Shown one piece after another: positions 34,537 to 46,741 of a DNA stretch of 64,000 nt (within the stretch, counting starts at the first letter, position 1; each line of letters begins with the position of its first letter). The position numbers were made by a program, and so were the translations under genes. Source of the DNA: Agrobacterium albertimagni AOL15 (GTDB taxonomy: Bacteria > Pseudomonadota > Alphaproteobacteria > Rhizobiales > Rhizobiaceae); contig NZ_ALJF01000023.1 in assembly GCF_000300855.1 (NCBI RefSeq), positions 1 to 64,000 of the forward strand, in the 5' to 3' direction. The notes under the pieces are model-generated. The model was not told the DNA's origin and made no database searches. It saw only the letters and a program-made list of their open reading frames with translations.

Positions 34537-36793
34537 GGACCTTTTCCTTATCGCTTTCAGTCTCGATAGCGGCAGTGTCTGCGCGCGGCAGGATGATGCG
34601 GATCATCGCGCCCCTGCCCCGGTCGAAATCGGCCGGTGCGTCGTGCAGCTCTAGCTGCCCGCCATGCTCTTCAATAATCTTCTTCACGATCGCGAGGCCG
34701 AGGCCGGTGCCCTTCTCGCGCATCGTCATGTAGGGTTCGAGAATCCGGTGGCGGTTCTCGCTCGGCAGCCCGCGGCCGTTGTCGATGACATCGACAATGA
34801 AGCGGTCTTGCTCACGGTCGAAGGCCGACCGCACCAGGATCTTGCCGCCCTCGCCAAGCTCGTCCTTCGGTACGGCTTCGATCGATTCGACGGCATTCTT
34901 GACGATATTGCCGACCGCCTGCGCGAGCATGCGTGCATCGAAGTTTCCTTCGAGCGGCTCCGTGCCGAATTCCCGCTGGAACTCAATTTCGGCACTGCCG
35001 ATCTCACGAAGAAAAACGGCGTCGGTCAGGATCTCGCGCAAGTCGGAGCGTTGCTTCGTCGGCTTCGGCATGCGGGCAAAGGCCGAGAACTCGTCGACCA
35101 TGCGGCCGATGTCTTCAACCTGGCGGACGATGGTATCGGTGCACTGGTTGAAGACCGCCTTGTCATCCTCGGCAATCTGCTTGCCATAGCGACGTTTGAG
35201 GCGTTCGGCCGACAGCTGGATCGGCGTCAGCGGGTTCTTGATTTCGTGCGCAATACGCCGGGCGACGTCTGCCCAGGCGGTCGAACGCTGGGCCACGACT
35301 AGGTCGGTGATCTCGTCGAGGGTGATGACATAGGAATCAACCGAGCCTCGCGTCTCCTCGCGCGTGACCTGCACGTTGAGCGTCCGCTCCTTGCCGCCGC
35401 GGATCATGTTGATCTGCTCGCGGTAACCACCGCGATGGCGGACGGCTGCTTCTGCGAGAACTCGATCCACTTCCGGGGCCACCAGGGCGAGTTTCTCGCC
35501 GATCAACTGCTCGCCGGGCAGTGCCAGGAAATACTCGGCAGACGGATTGACGATGGTGATGATGCCATCGTCCTCGACGCCGATGACGGCGGCCGTGACA
35601 CCGGAGAGCACGGCCTCGATGAAGCGGCGGCGGTCATCGACCTCGTCCTTGGCCTCAAGGATCTCGTCACGCTGCGAGCGGATCTGCGAGACCATCTTAT
35701 TGAAAGTCCGCGACAGGCTGCCGACATCGCCATCGGCGGCGCGTACCGGCACGATAACGTTGAGGTTCCCCGAGGCGATGCTGTCGGCCGCGCCAATCAA
35801 TAGCCGGATGGGTCTGACGATCCGGTCGGCGACCGCAATCGCTGTCCAGATCGCAGCGAGCAGAACGATCAGGGCAAAACCGAGATAGAGAATGGCAAAG
35901 GCGATCTGCAGCGTCGTTCGGCCATCTTCCATCGACTGGTATTCGGCGGTGTTCTCTTCCATCAGGCGCATGGCCTGCATGACCTTCGGATCGACTGCGC
36001 GGATCGTATAGAGGAAGGTGCCGGAAATACTGTCCAGCTTGATGATGGCGCCGACGAGGTTCGTGATGCCAGGCGGGATCAGCGTCGGCTGGCCGGAAGC
36101 GGCGCTGCCCAGGGCATCGCGCGGAATGGCCGGGAGCGGTTTGTCCGTATCGATATCCGCCTGGGTGATCGCCGATCCATCCTCGCGCACCAAAAAGGCA
36201 CCGAGCATCCCGCGGCCCCGGGCCTGGCGCGTCATCAGATCCACAAAGCCCTGGCGATCGAGATAAAAGAGGGCGCGATTGCGTTCGAGGTCATTGGCCA
36301 TCGAGATCGTCTGGCCCTGCAGATAGCTTGCGCTTTCCAGCATGTAGGCCTGCGCGACATTCATCGACGAGGAGACAATCGACTGCGTTCTGATCGAGAA
36401 CCAACGGTCGAGACCGACATTGAGGGTGATCGACGCGAATATCGCCACCAGGATCGCCGGCGTGATTGCGATGATGGAAAACAAGGCGACGATTCGCACA
36501 TGCAGACGCGCAGCGGCACGGCCTCGGTTGCGCGCCTTGAAGAGACGCATCACCTCGCGCCCGATCAGGAACATCAGGCCGACGATGAACAGCGAATTGA
36601 TGACGGCAGAAGCAACGAGGACCTCAGAGGTCGGCTCGATCGATGTGAGGCCCAGCAAGATCGGCAATGTCAGAGACGCACACAGGAGCGCGCCGCCAGC
36701 CAATAAAAGGCCCGGCAGTGCGAAGGATGCGCGCCGATCCTGCGCCAGCGCGCTGTCGACGTCCGCTGCGGAGGCAGTCCTCACGCGTGCCAT
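34526..36793 (-). CDS. ntrY: Nitrogen regulation sensor kinase NtrY
   Basis: 755 residues from ATG (MARVRTASAADVDS), after GGGGGA; a tandem ATG three bases earlier also fits. Several N-terminal membrane segments, a HAMP linker, a PAS domain, phospho-accepting His in [23 protein letters not shown], and a full ATPase domain (NIVKNAVESI, DNGRGLP, GTGLGLAIVKKI). It works with NtrX in nitrogen, redox or envelope responses, depending on species. A longer reading to 36940 lacks a ribosome site. Confidence 0.95.
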   Translation of the reverse strand: MARVRTASAADVDSALAQDRRASFALPGLLLAGGALLCASLTLPILLGLTSIEPTSEVLVASAVINSLFIVGLMFLIGREVMRLFKARNRGRAAARLHVRIVALFSIIAITPAILVAIFASITLNVGLDRWFSIRTQSIVSSSMNVAQAYMLESASYLQGQTISMANDLERNRALFYLDRQGFVDLMTRQARGRGMLGAFLVREDGSAITQADIDTDKPLPAIPRDALGSAASGQPTLIPPGITNLVGAIIKLDSISGTFLYTIRAVDPKVMQAMRLMEENTAEYQSMEDGRTTLQIAFAILYLGFALIVLLAAIWTAIAVADRIVRPIRLLIGAADSIASGNLNVIVPVRAADGDVGSLSRTFNKMVSQIRSQRDEILEAKDEVDDRRRFIEAVLSGVTAAVIGVEDDGIITIVNPSAEYFLALPGEQLIGEKLALVAPEVDRVLAEAAVRHRGGYREQINMIRGGKERTLNVQVTREETRGSVDSYVITLDEITDLVVAQRSTAWADVARRIAHEIKNPLTPIQLSAERLKRRYGKQIAEDDKAVFNQCTDTIVRQVEDIGRMVDEFSAFARMPKPTKQRSDLREILTDAVFLREIGSAEIEFQREFGTEPLEGNFDARMLAQAVGNIVKNAVESIEAVPKDELGEGGKILVRSAFDREQDRFIVDVIDNGRGLPSENRHRILEPYMTMREKGTGLGLAIVKKIIEEHGGQLELHDAPADFDRGRGAMIRIILPRADTAAIETESDKEKVHGL

Positions 36794-36973
36794 CATCTTC
36801 CCCCGGATCCGCGTAGCCGGATCTCGTTCATGCGGCGACCTCTCGATCGCGGCAAATTGTGTGCTGCAAAACTCCGTCGGGCCTGCCTCACGCAAACGGC
36901 GCGTCAGGCCACGAAGCAACGTGGCTTTTGAGCAACGCATTGTGGCGAAATTGCAACGGCGGCTTGGGCCTTG

Positions 36974-38425
36974 TCAAGCCGAGCGGGAACTGCGGTAAAC
37001 CGACACGCCGAGCTCGCGGATCTTCTTGCGCAGCGTGTTGCGGTTCAGGCCGAGCAGATCGGCCGCCTTGATCTGATTGCCACGGGTGGCGGTCAGGGCG
37101 GCGAGGATCAGCGGATACTCCATCTCGGTCAGAACGCGGTCATAGAGACCCGAGGGCGGAAGCGCATCACCGAAGGAGGCGAAATAGGTCCGCATGTTCT
37201 CTTCGACGGCCTGAGAAATCGTCATCGTACCCGAGGGCATGCCGACCTTGGCGATCGGACTGTCGGCGACGTCGGCGCGCAGTTCCTGCTCGACGATTTC
37301 ACGGGCGATCACGTCCTGTGGGTAAAGCGCCATCAGTCGGCGAACGACGTTCTCCAGCTCGCGCACGTTGCCGGGCCAGGGATAGGCCTTCATCACCTCG
37401 AGCGCCTCATGGTCGAAACGCTTGGAATCGAGGCCTTCTTTTTCGCCCTGCTGAATAAAGTGCCGGACCAGATCAGGAATGTCTTCGGCGCGGTCGCGAA
37501 GCGGCGGCAGGCGCAGCGGCACGACATTCAGTCGGTAGTAGAGGTCTTCGCGGAAGAGCCCCTGATTGATCGACTGCTTCAGATCCTTGTTGGTCGCCGC
37601 GACGATCCGGACATCGGTCCGGATCGGAGTGCGGCCGCCAACAGTGGTATATTCGCCCTGCTGCAGGACGCGGAGCAGACGGGTCTGGGCATCCATCGGC
37701 ATGTCGCCGATTTCGTCAAGAAACAAAGTGCCGCCTTCGGCCTGTTCGAATCGGCCAGTCGAGCGGTTCTGCGCGCCGGTGAAGGCGCCTTTCTCATGAC
37801 CGAAGAGTTCCGATTCGATCAGATCCCGCGGGATGGCCGCCATGTTGATGGCGACGAAAGGACCGTTCCGGCGCTTGCCGTAGTCGTGCAACGCCTTGGC
37901 GACCAGTTCCTTGCCGGTACCGGATTCGCCGGTGATCATCAGCGTCAGGTCCGTCTGCATCAGGCGCGCCAGCACCCGGTAAATTTCCTGCATGGCGGCC
38001 GAGCGCCCGACCAGCGGCATGCCATCCTGCATGTCATCATCGAGACGGGCCGGACGCTTCTTCGGTTCGGACAGCGCACGACCGATGATCGCGATCAGTT
38101 CGGTGAGGTCGAAGGGCTTCGGGAGGTAATCATAGGCGCCCTTCTCGGAAGCCTTGATCGCGGTCATGAAGGTGTTCTGGGCGCTCATGACCAGCACCGG
38201 CAGATCCGGCCTTGCCTTCTTGATCCGCGGCAAGAGATCGAAGGCGTTTTCATCCGGCATGATGACATCGGTGACGACGAGGTCACCCTCGCCCGCCGAA
38301 ATCCAGCGCCAGAGGGTCGCCGCGTTCGAGGTGATCCGGACATCGTAGCCGGCACGGCTCAGCGCCTGGTTCAGGACTGTGCGGATCGCAGCATCGTCAT
38401 CTGCAACAAGGATCGTCGCTGTCAT
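36974..38425 (-). CDS. ntrC: Nitrogen regulator NtrC (sigma-54 activator)
   Basis: 483 residues. Receiver phospho-Asp in [19 protein letters not shown]+ domain with Walker [13 protein letters not shown], intact GAFTGA ([10 protein letters not shown]), Walker [14 protein letters not shown], and C-terminal Fis helix-turn-helix ([20 protein letters not shown]). It activates sigma-54 promoters when nitrogen is scarce. Its start overlaps the ntrB stop by one base. Confidence 0.97.
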   Translation of the reverse strand: MTATILVADDDAAIRTVLNQALSRAGYDVRITSNAATLWRWISAGEGDLVVTDVIMPDENAFDLLPRIKKARPDLPVLVMSAQNTFMTAIKASEKGAYDYLPKPFDLTELIAIIGRALSEPKKRPARLDDDMQDGMPLVGRSAAMQEIYRVLARLMQTDLTLMITGESGTGKELVAKALHDYGKRRNGPFVAINMAAIPRDLIESELFGHEKGAFTGAQNRSTGRFEQAEGGTLFLDEIGDMPMDAQTRLLRVLQQGEYTTVGGRTPIRTDVRIVAATNKDLKQSINQGLFREDLYYRLNVVPLRLPPLRDRAEDIPDLVRHFIQQGEKEGLDSKRFDHEALEVMKAYPWPGNVRELENVVRRLMALYPQDVIAREIVEQELRADVADSPIAKVGMPSGTMTISQAVEENMRTYFASFGDALPPSGLYDRVLTEMEYPLILAALTATRGNQIKAADLLGLNRNTLRKKIRELGVSVYRSSRSA

Positions 38426-39558
38426 CAGTTCGTTCCCGTGGATTTTGGCAGGGGCGCATCTTCGAGCGCCGTCTCTTTCGACATGGGCATCAGGACCCGG
38501 AAGGTGGTGCGGCTCGCCTGGCTGTCACATTCGACGATCCCGCCATGGGCGCCGATGATCTTGGCGACGAGCGCCAGACCGAGACCCGACCCATTCGTCT
38601 TCGTCGTGATGAAGGGGTCGAAGAGATGCGGGAGCAGGTCGGATGGCACGCCGGGCCCGTTGTCATGGACGCAGAATTCAAGCGGCAAAGAGATTTTTTC
38701 GCGGGATCCGGCGACGGAAAGTCGGATGCCGGGGCGATAGGCCGTAGTCAGCTGGATTTCACCGTCGGAGCGCTCGCCGATGGCCTCGGATGCATTCTTA
38801 ACCAGATTCAGAAAGACTTGCACCAGTTGATCCCGGTTCGCATAGACCGGCGGCAGCGACGGGTCGTAATTCTCGGTGATCCTGATATTGCGGGCAAAGC
38901 CGGCCTTGGCCACCGCCTTCACTTGGTCGAGCACCGAATGGATGTTGATCGATTGCCGATCGACTGGTCGCTCGTCGGAAAAGACCTCCATGCGATCGAC
39001 CAACGAAACGATGCGATCCGTCTCGTCGCAGATCAGGCGGGTCAGCGCCCGATCTTCATCGGTGACGGCTGTCTCGAGCAGCTGCGCAGCACCGCGGATA
39101 CCGGAGAGCGGGTTCTTGATCTCATGCGCCAGCATCGAGGCAAGGCCGGTGACGGAGCGGGCGGCCGCCCGATGGGTCAGCTGGCGGTCGATCTTGTCGG
39201 CCATCGAGCGTTCCTGGAAGACGACCACGACATTACCAGGCTGGCTCAGGACAGGCGCGACATAGAGGTCAACAAGCTTTTCCTGACCGAGGCGCGGCGA
39301 ACTCAGGTCGACGCGGTATTCATTGACCGGCGCACGGCGTTCACGAACCTGTTCGATCAAGGACAGAAGCGGACTGCCAAAAGGGATGAATGTCGAAATG
39401 CGATAGCGGGCCAGATGCGTGGCGCTCGCACCGAAAAAGGCCTCGGCCTCCCAGTTGGCGAAAGCGATATGCCCATTCGCATCCACCATCACCACCGGGT
39501 TCTGGATGGCGTTGAGCACGGCCATGGCGAGGCCACCGCTCTTGTCATTCGCCGTCAT
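38425..39558 (-). CDS. ntrB: Nitrogen regulation sensor kinase/phosphatase NtrB
   Basis: 377 residues, soluble. N-terminal PAS domain ([20 protein letters not shown]), phospho-His in [25 protein letters not shown] domain with [21 protein letters not shown], and [12 protein letters not shown]. It phosphorylates or dephosphorylates NtrC under control of PII proteins. It overlaps dusB by 4 bases. Confidence 0.97.
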   Translation of the reverse strand: MTANDKSGGLAMAVLNAIQNPVVMVDANGHIAFANWEAEAFFGASATHLARYRISTFIPFGSPLLSLIEQVRERRAPVNEYRVDLSSPRLGQEKLVDLYVAPVLSQPGNVVVVFQERSMADKIDRQLTHRAAARSVTGLASMLAHEIKNPLSGIRGAAQLLETAVTDEDRALTRLICDETDRIVSLVDRMEVFSDERPVDRQSINIHSVLDQVKAVAKAGFARNIRITENYDPSLPPVYANRDQLVQVFLNLVKNASEAIGERSDGEIQLTTAYRPGIRLSVAGSREKISLPLEFCVHDNGPGVPSDLLPHLFDPFITTKTNGSGLGLALVAKIIGAHGGIVECDSQASRTTFRVLMPMSKETALEDAPLPKSTGTN

Positions 39559-40556
39559 GCGGCCTCCTGTCTGGCGCTGGCGCCACCGTGATCCGAGAGC
39601 GCCCGCTGCAAGGCTTCAACGACGAAGCCCTGATCTTTCGATGTCATGATGGACGCCTTTGCCTCAGACGCGAGATCCGGTGCATGGCGATCGAGATACC
39701 AACCGAGATGCTTGCGGGCGTGGCGCACGCCGACTTCGGCACCATAGTGATCCAGCATCGCCCGATAGTGCTCAACGACGACGTCTGACATCTCGGATGC
39801 AGCAGGTCCCGCATGACCCGCGAGAACGCCAGCATGCCATGGGCGACCCTGGCAACCGCGACCGATCATGACGGCGTCGGCGCCGGAGCGGCGCAGGATG
39901 TCGTGGGCATCCTCGACGGTTTCGACGTCGCCATTGGCAATCAGCGGAATTCGGATCGCTTCGCGAACGGCGGCGATCGCGTCCCAATTCGCCTTGCCTT
40001 CATAGAACTGCATGCGGGTGCGGCCATGCACGGTAATCAGTTGAACGCCGGCGGCTTCGGCTCGGGCCGCAATGTCGGGCGCATTGATCGAGGTTTCGTC
40101 CCAACCGAGGCGCATCTTGACTGTCACCGGTATCTTCACTGCCTTGACGGTCGCCTCGATCAGAGACAGGGCGTGGTCCGGTTCGCGCATCAGGGCAGAG
40201 CCAGCATAACCGCCGATCACCTTCTTGGCCGGGCAGCCCATGTTGATGTCGATGATATCAGCGCCATTGGCCTCTGCGATCACAGCGGCTTCGGCCAGCC
40301 ATTTCGCCTCACGCCCGGCAAGCTGTACCATATGCGGGGTAAGCCCTGCCCCTTTCAGCCGCGACCAGCTTTCGGCTGCATTGAAGACCAGTTCGCGGCT
40401 CGCCACCATTTCGGTGACCACGAGGCCGGCGCCGAAGCGGAAGGCGAGCTGGCGGAACGGCAGATCCGTGACGCCCGACATCGGCGCAAGCACGATCCGG
40501 TTCCGAACGGGAACCGGGCCGATGCTGAAGGGCGTGTCCAACGCGACGGAATTCAA
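39555..40556 (-). CDS. dusB: tRNA-dihydrouridine synthase (NifR3)
   Basis: 333 residues, a TIM-barrel flavin enzyme that makes dihydrouridine in tRNA. Motifs [16 protein letters not shown], active-site MGCPAKKV (Cys), and [11 protein letters not shown] are present. It heads the dusB-ntrB-ntrC set, the arrangement seen across alphaproteobacteria. It is divergent from ispDF. Confidence 0.96.
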   Translation of the reverse strand: MNSVALDTPFSIGPVPVRNRIVLAPMSGVTDLPFRQLAFRFGAGLVVTEMVASRELVFNAAESWSRLKGAGLTPHMVQLAGREAKWLAEAAVIAEANGADIIDINMGCPAKKVIGGYAGSALMREPDHALSLIEATVKAVKIPVTVKMRLGWDETSINAPDIAARAEAAGVQLITVHGRTRMQFYEGKANWDAIAAVREAIRIPLIANGDVETVEDAHDILRRSGADAVMIGRGCQGRPWHAGVLAGHAGPAASEMSDVVVEHYRAMLDHYGAEVGVRHARKHLGWYLDRHAPDLASEAKASIMTSKDQGFVVEALQRALSDHGGASARQEAA

Positions 40557-40729
40557 ATGATTATCTTTCAGGCAGAGGGCGCATTTGCACTATTTTTAGC
40601 CAGCGTTCTCTGGCTTGCCAAGAGGCAAAGCTCACCGTTCGACAAAAATTCGTGCAAATGCTGGAAAAGCCGATGGCGAGCCGATAGAGCACGGTTGCGA
40701 AGAAAATGTGTCATGGACCAGGCGAGGCG

Positions 40730-41938
40730 ATGGAGCAAGAGCGGAGCGGAACAATCGGGATCGTCGTGGTTGCCGCTGGCCGAGGCGAACGCGCCGGCGC
40801 TTCCGTCGAAGGGCCGAAGCAATACAGGCGCATTGGTGGCAAACCGGTCATCTGGCACACACTGAAGCGCTTTCTCGAGTGGCCCAAAAGTGGTCCAGTT
40901 GTCGTCGTGATCCACCCGGAAGATCATGGGCTGCTGGAAGCCGCGATTTCCGACCTGGCGTGTAGCGACTCCCTTGTTGTCGTTGAGGGCGGCGCGACCC
41001 GGCAGGCTTCCGTGCTCAACGGACTAAGAGCATTGCACGACCGCGGCATTCAACATGTGATGATCCAGGATGGCGTACGGCCATTCGTAGACGCATCCCT
41101 TCTCGAACGGATTGCCGCCGAACTCGAAACGGGAAAACCGGCCGTGCTACCCGCCATACCCGTGTCGGACACAATCAAGCGCGGCGACACCTCTGGCGTC
41201 GTCACAGCCACCGTGCCACGTACGGATCTCTATGCCGCGCAGACACCACAGAGCTTCCACTACGAGACTATCCTGGCCGCCCACGAGCGCGCCGCGAACG
41301 AGCAAGCAGTGGACTTCACCGACGACGCCTCGATCGCCGAATGGGCTGACATCCCCGTCCAGCTCGTCGCGGGCTCGATCGACAATGTCAAACTGACAGT
41401 AAAGAGAGATATCGCCATGGCCGACGAGAAACTGAAGGCTAGCGCCCTCCCCGACGTGCGCACGGGAAACGGCTATGACGTACACCAGCTCGAGCCCGGC
41501 GACGGCGTGACGCTCTGCGGCATCTTCATTCCGCATGATCAGAAGTTGAAGGGCCATTCCGATGCCGATGTCGCGCTGCATGCCCTGACAGACGCACTGC
41601 TTGCCACCTGCGGTGCCGGCGATATCGGCGATCACTTCCCGCCTTCGGACATGCAATGGAAGGGCGCTCCATCGCGCATCTTCCTTGAGCACGCAGCAAG
41701 GGTCGTGCGCGGTGCCGGCGGCACGATCATGAATGCGGATATTTCGCTAATTGCCGAAGAGCCTAAGATCGGACCACATCGTCAGGCGATGCGGGAGAAG
41801 CTCGCCGAGATCCTCGACATCTCGCTTGATCGCTGCTCGGTGAAGGCGACGACCAACGAGAAGATCGGCTTCGTCGGCCGTGGCGAAGGCATCGCTGCCA
41901 TCGCCACGGCAACTGTCGCCTTCCGTGGAGCGGACTGA
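40730..41938 (+). CDS. ispDF: Bifunctional IspD/IspF (MEP isoprenoid pathway)
   Basis: 402 residues from ATG after GCGAGGCG; an ATG at 40706 is an in-frame alternative. The IspD half (cytidylyltransferase) has [20 protein letters not shown]; the IspF half (2C-methyl-D-erythritol 2,4-cyclodiphosphate synthase) begins [11 protein letters not shown] with metal-binding Asp/His and [18 protein letters not shown]. Fusion of the two steps that flank IspE is normal in alphaproteobacteria. The IspD signature AAGxGxR is intact, with only the following glycine spacing differing from the commonest form. Confidence 0.96.
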   Translation: MEQERSGTIGIVVVAAGRGERAGASVEGPKQYRRIGGKPVIWHTLKRFLEWPKSGPVVVVIHPEDHGLLEAAISDLACSDSLVVVEGGATRQASVLNGLRALHDRGIQHVMIQDGVRPFVDASLLERIAAELETGKPAVLPAIPVSDTIKRGDTSGVVTATVPRTDLYAAQTPQSFHYETILAAHERAANEQAVDFTDDASIAEWADIPVQLVAGSIDNVKLTVKRDIAMADEKLKASALPDVRTGNGYDVHQLEPGDGVTLCGIFIPHDQKLKGHSDADVALHALTDALLATCGAGDIGDHFPPSDMQWKGAPSRIFLEHAARVVRGAGGTIMNADISLIAEEPKIGPHRQAMREKLAEILDISLDRCSVKATTNEKIGFVGRGEGIAAIATATVAFRGAD

Positions 41939-42444
41939 TGGGGATCTATCCGGCGGATGTCGAGCAGCAGGCCGCAACGGTCATCGCGGCCTATCGGGAT
42001 CTTGGCTGGATGATAACGACGGCCGAATCCTGCACCGGTGGCCTGATTGCCGGCGCGCTGACGGAGATTGCCGGCTCATCGGCGGTCGTCGATCGTGGCT
42101 TCGTCACCTATACGAACCAGGCAAAGATGGAATTGATCGGCGTTTCGAGCGCAACGCTTGAAGCTTTCGGAGCCGTCTCGAAGGAGACAGCACTGCAGAT
42201 GGCGCAAGGCGCACTGATCCGTTCTGACGCCCATGTGGCGGTCGCTGTGACCGGCATTGCTGGCCCGGGTGGCGGATCGGCTGACAAGCCTGTCGGACTG
42301 GTGCATCTCGCGCTTCGGAGCCGCAGCGGGCATATTGATCACCGGGAGATGCGCTACGGCGATCTCGGCCGCGATCAGGTGCGGCTCGCAACCGTCAGGA
42401 CAGCACTCGACATGCTGGCTGGCGCCCCTCAGACGCCTGCGTAA
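41938..42444 (+). CDS. pncC: Nicotinamide-nucleotide amidase (CinA C-terminal domain)
   Basis: 168 residues, only the amidohydrolase half of CinA. It deamidates nicotinamide mononucleotide to nicotinate mononucleotide. The family motif is TAESCTGGLIAGALTEIAGSS with VTGIAGPGGGSADKPVGLV. Its ATG overlaps the ispDF stop by one base. The last 16 bases overlap the convergent ratA gene. Confidence 0.93.
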   Translation: MGIYPADVEQQAATVIAAYRDLGWMITTAESCTGGLIAGALTEIAGSSAVVDRGFVTYTNQAKMELIGVSSATLEAFGAVSKETALQMAQGALIRSDAHVAVAVTGIAGPGGGSADKPVGLVHLALRSRSGHIDHREMRYGDLGRDQVRLATVRTALDMLAGAPQTPA

Positions 42445-42881
42445 ATCTTGTCGGCGCGCGCCTCGAAGGCTTCCGAAAACATGCGGAAGGCGCGGTCGAA
42501 CATCGAGCCCATCAGAGCCCCGAGGATGCGGTTCTTGAACTCGTAGTCGATGTAGAAATGAACCGAGCAGGCGCCCTCGCCTGCCTCTTCGAAACGCCAG
42601 CGATTGTCGAGATACCGGAACGGTCCCTCAATGTACTTCACGTCAATGGCGCGCTCGGCGGCCGTCAGCAGTACCTGCGTCGTGAAGGTCTCGCGGATCG
42701 CCTTGTAGCCCACCGTCATGTCCGCCAGCAGCAATTCCTTCCCGTCGCGTTCGCGGCGCGAGCGAATGGTCAGCGCTTCGCACAGCGGCAAAAATTCAGG
42801 ATAGCGCTCGACGTCGGCGACGAGGGCATACATACGTTCGGGCGAGTGCTTGACGAGGCGGCGGGTTTCAAACTGTGGCAT
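42429..42881 (-). CDS. RatA/Coq10-like START-domain protein
   Basis: 150 residues, SRPBCC/polyketide-cyclase fold. It opens MPQFETRRLVKHSPERMYALVADVERYPEFLP, typical of the RatA/YfjG family; related Coq10 proteins bind ubiquinone. Although named as a toxin in E. coli, no antitoxin partner is seen here, and a role with quinones is the likelier one. It is followed on the minus strand by nothing in an operon except convergence with pncC. Confidence 0.88.
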   Translation of the reverse strand: MPQFETRRLVKHSPERMYALVADVERYPEFLPLCEALTIRSRRERDGKELLLADMTVGYKAIRETFTTQVLLTAAERAIDVKYIEGPFRYLDNRWRFEEAGEGACSVHFYIDYEFKNRILGALMGSMFDRAFRMFSEAFEARADKIYAGV

Positions 42882-42890
42882 GCCAGCGAC

Positions 42891-43460
42891 TTAATGAGGA
42901 AGCCCGGCAAGATCAAGCAGGTGCGCCATTTCGCCGTGGGATTTGAGGGTGACTACGGGCACGTTCGGACCGTGACGCTCGATTTCCTGGATGATGCGGG
43001 GCGAGAAGCGGCGCTCGAAGTGCCAGATGTAGGAAAGGAATTCGCGGTCCGGCCATTTCTCGACACAGCCGTCGGCCATTTCGGGCCGGTGCTTGCCGAC
43101 AAACTTCGCCGCCCGGCGATAAACACCAAGCAGACAACGCCAACGCGGCAACCGCGCCCAGATAACAAGATCGGTGCGAGGCAGGCGGATGTCGAAGCTC
43201 GAGGGATTGGTACCGTCAAGGATCCATCGCTCGCGACCGACGATGTCGGATATGATGTCGCGCTGCTCGGCTCTCGGGCGCTGTACCCATGCGGAAAGCC
43301 AGAAGACTTCGCGATCCATCGAGTGGTTGGGGAGATCGAGTGCGGCGGCGAGCTTGCGGGACAATGTGGACTTGCCGCCGCCGGAGCAGCCGATGACCAT
43401 GATCCGCCGCGCCTGACGCAATTGCGCGGCTCCATCTTCCAACGATTTAGTGAACATCAT
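42891..43460 (-). CDS. Small P-loop kinase (FlaR / adenylate-kinase-like)
   Basis: 189 residues from ATG; GTG at 43463 and 43469 are also possible because the ribosome site AAGGAG is 9 bases before the 43463 GTG. Walker A is GCSGGGKSTLSRKLA, followed by LPNHSMDREVFW and WILDGTNPSSFDIRLPRTD, as in the family annotated as DNA topology modulation protein FlaR. Substrate is unknown; a nucleotide or small metabolite is likely. Its 5' end lies in a hairpin that places the ribosome site in the loop. Confidence 0.8.
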   Translation of the reverse strand: MMFTKSLEDGAAQLRQARRIMVIGCSGGGKSTLSRKLAAALDLPNHSMDREVFWLSAWVQRPRAEQRDIISDIVGRERWILDGTNPSSFDIRLPRTDLVIWARLPRWRCLLGVYRRAAKFVGKHRPEMADGCVEKWPDREFLSYIWHFERRFSPRIIQEIERHGPNVPVVTLKSHGEMAHLLDLAGLPH

Positions 43461-43462
43461 CA

Positions 43463-43489
43463 CAACCACACACTCCTTGCGTGTGGTTG
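43463..43489 (-). promoter_or_regulatory. Hairpin with the ribosome binding site of the small kinase gene in its loop
   Basis: Arms CAACCACAC and GTGTGGTTG (9 bases, perfect) enclose a 9-base loop that contains AAGGAG. The stem also covers the GTG start candidates. It could limit or time translation of the kinase gene. Confidence 0.4.
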
Positions 43490-43531
43490 CTTTAGCGCCG
43501 TCTCACTTCGTTTGAAAGTCTGGAGACGTCT

Positions 43532-44524
43532 TCAGACCCTTGCCACCAGCTTCTCCCGCGCCGCCTTCAGCCGGGCAAAGTCATCGCCGGCATGGTGCGA
43601 CGAGCGGGTCAGCGGGCTCGAGGACACCATCAGGAAGCCCTTGGTATAGGCGATGTCCTCGTAGGACTTGAACTCTTCCGGCGTGACGAAGCGCTCGACC
43701 TTGTGGTGCTTGCGGGTCGGCTGGAGATACTGGCCGATAGTCAGGAAATCGACGTCAGCCGAGCGCAGGTCGTCCATCAACTGCAGGACTTCATTCCGCT
43801 CTTCGCCGAGGCCAACCATGATGCCCGACTTGGTGAACATGGTCGGGTCGAGCTCCTTCACCCGCTGGAGCAGGCGAACGGAATGGAAATAGCGGGCGCC
43901 GGGACGAACCGTCAGGTAGTTGCCCGGAACGGTTTCCATGTTGTGATTGAAGACGTCGGGCTTGGCCGCGACAACGCGCTCAAGCGCGCCGGGCTTCTTG
44001 AGGAAGTCAGGCGTCAGGATTTCGATCGTGGTCTCGGGTGATGCCTCGCGGATCGCCCAGATCACCTTTTCGAAGTGTTCGGCGCCGCCATCGGCAAGAT
44101 CGTCACGGTCGACGGAGGTGATGACAACGTGTTGCAACCCCATTTGGCGGACGGCCTTGGCGACATTGGCCGGCTCGTCGAGATCGAGCGGGTTTGGCTT
44201 GCCGGTTGCGACATTGCAGAAGGCGCAGGCGCGGGTGCAGATCTCGCCCATGATCATGAAGGTGGCGTGCTTCTTGTCCCAGCACTCGCCGATGTTCGGG
44301 CAGCCGGCTTCCTCACACACGGTCACCAGCTTGTGGGAACGGACGAGTTCGCGGGTCTCGTGATAGCCCTTCGAGGTCGGCGCCTTGACGCGGATCCATT
44401 CCGGCTTGCGCAGCACTTCGGTGTCGGGCTTGTGGGCCTTTTCCGGATGGCGGATGCGCTTCTCGTCCGCAGGCACCAGGGGTGCTGCATTCGAAAGATT
44501 GGTCCTGTCGAGAATGGTGACCAT
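43532..44524 (-). CDS. lipA: Lipoyl synthase (radical SAM)
   Basis: 330 residues from ATG ([15 protein letters not shown]), with AGGG 7 bases upstream. It inserts two sulfurs into protein-bound octanoyl groups. Auxiliary-cluster Cys are in [14 protein letters not shown] and radical SAM Cys in [17 protein letters not shown]-terminal [15 protein letters not shown] carries the conserved RSSxHA. It sits downstream of the pyruvate dehydrogenase genes whose E2 and E1-beta need lipoate. Confidence 0.98.
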   Translation of the reverse strand: MVTILDRTNLSNAAPLVPADEKRIRHPEKAHKPDTEVLRKPEWIRVKAPTSKGYHETRELVRSHKLVTVCEEAGCPNIGECWDKKHATFMIMGEICTRACAFCNVATGKPNPLDLDEPANVAKAVRQMGLQHVVITSVDRDDLADGGAEHFEKVIWAIREASPETTIEILTPDFLKKPGALERVVAAKPDVFNHNMETVPGNYLTVRPGARYFHSVRLLQRVKELDPTMFTKSGIMVGLGEERNEVLQLMDDLRSADVDFLTIGQYLQPTRKHHKVERFVTPEEFKSYEDIAYTKGFLMVSSSPLTRSSHHAGDDFARLKAAREKLVARV

Positions 44525-44562
44525 AATCAAACCCTATGTGCCGCCTGACGCGGCCTTTCTGG

Positions 44563-44817
44563 TTATCGCCGGACGAGCCGGGCGACGAAAAGGAGGATGC
44601 TTGCGCCGACAAAGCTGGTGATCAGATAGCCCAGCCAGTCACCTTCGACAAAAATGCCAAGGCGGCGGAATATGGCAGCTGCGATCGCGGCACCGACGAT
44701 GCCGATCACGATGTTCATGAAGACGCCGAAGCGCATGTCCATGAGCTTGCCCGCAAGCCAGCCTGCGAGACCGCCGAAAAAAATCGTCGCGATGATGCCG
44801 ACTTCGAAACCAGCCAT
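44563..44817 (-). CDS. GlsB/YeaQ/YmgE-family small membrane protein
   Basis: 84 residues with three hydrophobic segments (IIATIFFGGLAGWLAGKLM, VFMNIVIGIVGAAIAAAIF, LGYLITSFVGASILLFVARL). It belongs to the transglycosylase-associated or GlsB family, linked to stress. AAGGGG precedes the ATG by 8 bases. Function in this organism is unknown. Confidence 0.85.
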   Translation of the reverse strand: MAGFEVGIIATIFFGGLAGWLAGKLMDMRFGVFMNIVIGIVGAAIAAAIFRRLGIFVEGDWLGYLITSFVGASILLFVARLVRR

Positions 44818-44893
44818 GTCGAGCCCCTTTCGGACCATTCAGTTGGAACCTGCCGCCCATATAGGCGGCAAGGCCCCGTTTCACAACCTGACT

Positions 44894-46339
<1,446 letters not shown>

Positions 46340-46367
46340 GGGGCTTCCACTCCTCGGTTTCCTCAGA

Positions 46368-46388
46368 GCCTCCGTTTTTCACGGAGGC
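46368..46388. repeat. Hairpin between DUF465 gene and lpdA
   Basis: GCCTCCG and CGGAGGC arms with a 7-base loop lie in the 75-base gap. It may protect the message or partly terminate; no T-run follows on the minus strand. Confidence 0.4.
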
Positions 46389-46414
46389 CCGTTTCGGGAC
46401 TGGAAGCGAAACCC

Positions 46415-46681
46415 TCAGGCTGCGGGTGTCTCGGCTTCCGGTTCGTGACGAACCAGCATCCCGTAGATTTCATCCTTGAGCTGCATCCGCTTCTTGCGCA
46501 TTTCCACGATGTGGAAGTCGTCTGCAGGCTCGATATCGGTTTCGGCGCGATGGATGGCCCGGTTCACCTCGTGATAGGCTTCGAACAATCTTGCGAAATG
46601 ACCATCCGTTTCTTTCAGATGACGCATCAGCGCGACGTGTTCCGGGAATTCAACTGCCAGTTCGTGCAGTGTGTTCGACAT
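46415..46681 (-). CDS. DUF465/YdcH-family small protein
   Basis: 88 residues, charged and helical. The family signature FPEHVALMRHLKETDGHFAR and EMRKKRMQLKDEIYGML is clear. YdcH proteins are of unknown function. A perfect FNR/FixK-type box lies 61-74 bases upstream, and lpdA follows by 75 bases, so this may be an oxygen-controlled transcript that also reads lpdA. Confidence 0.9.
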   Translation of the reverse strand: MSNTLHELAVEFPEHVALMRHLKETDGHFARLFEAYHEVNRAIHRAETDIEPADDFHIVEMRKKRMQLKDEIYGMLVRHEPEAETPAA

Positions 46682-46741
46682 GATCCCATCTCCTCTGTCG
46701 GGGTTGATGGGTACAGGTTAGACGCAGCGCACAAGACCTCC

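Noticed and set aside
42429-42881. RatA as part of a toxin-antitoxin pair
   Set aside because: No small antitoxin gene is adjacent, and the family is better explained as Coq10-like.
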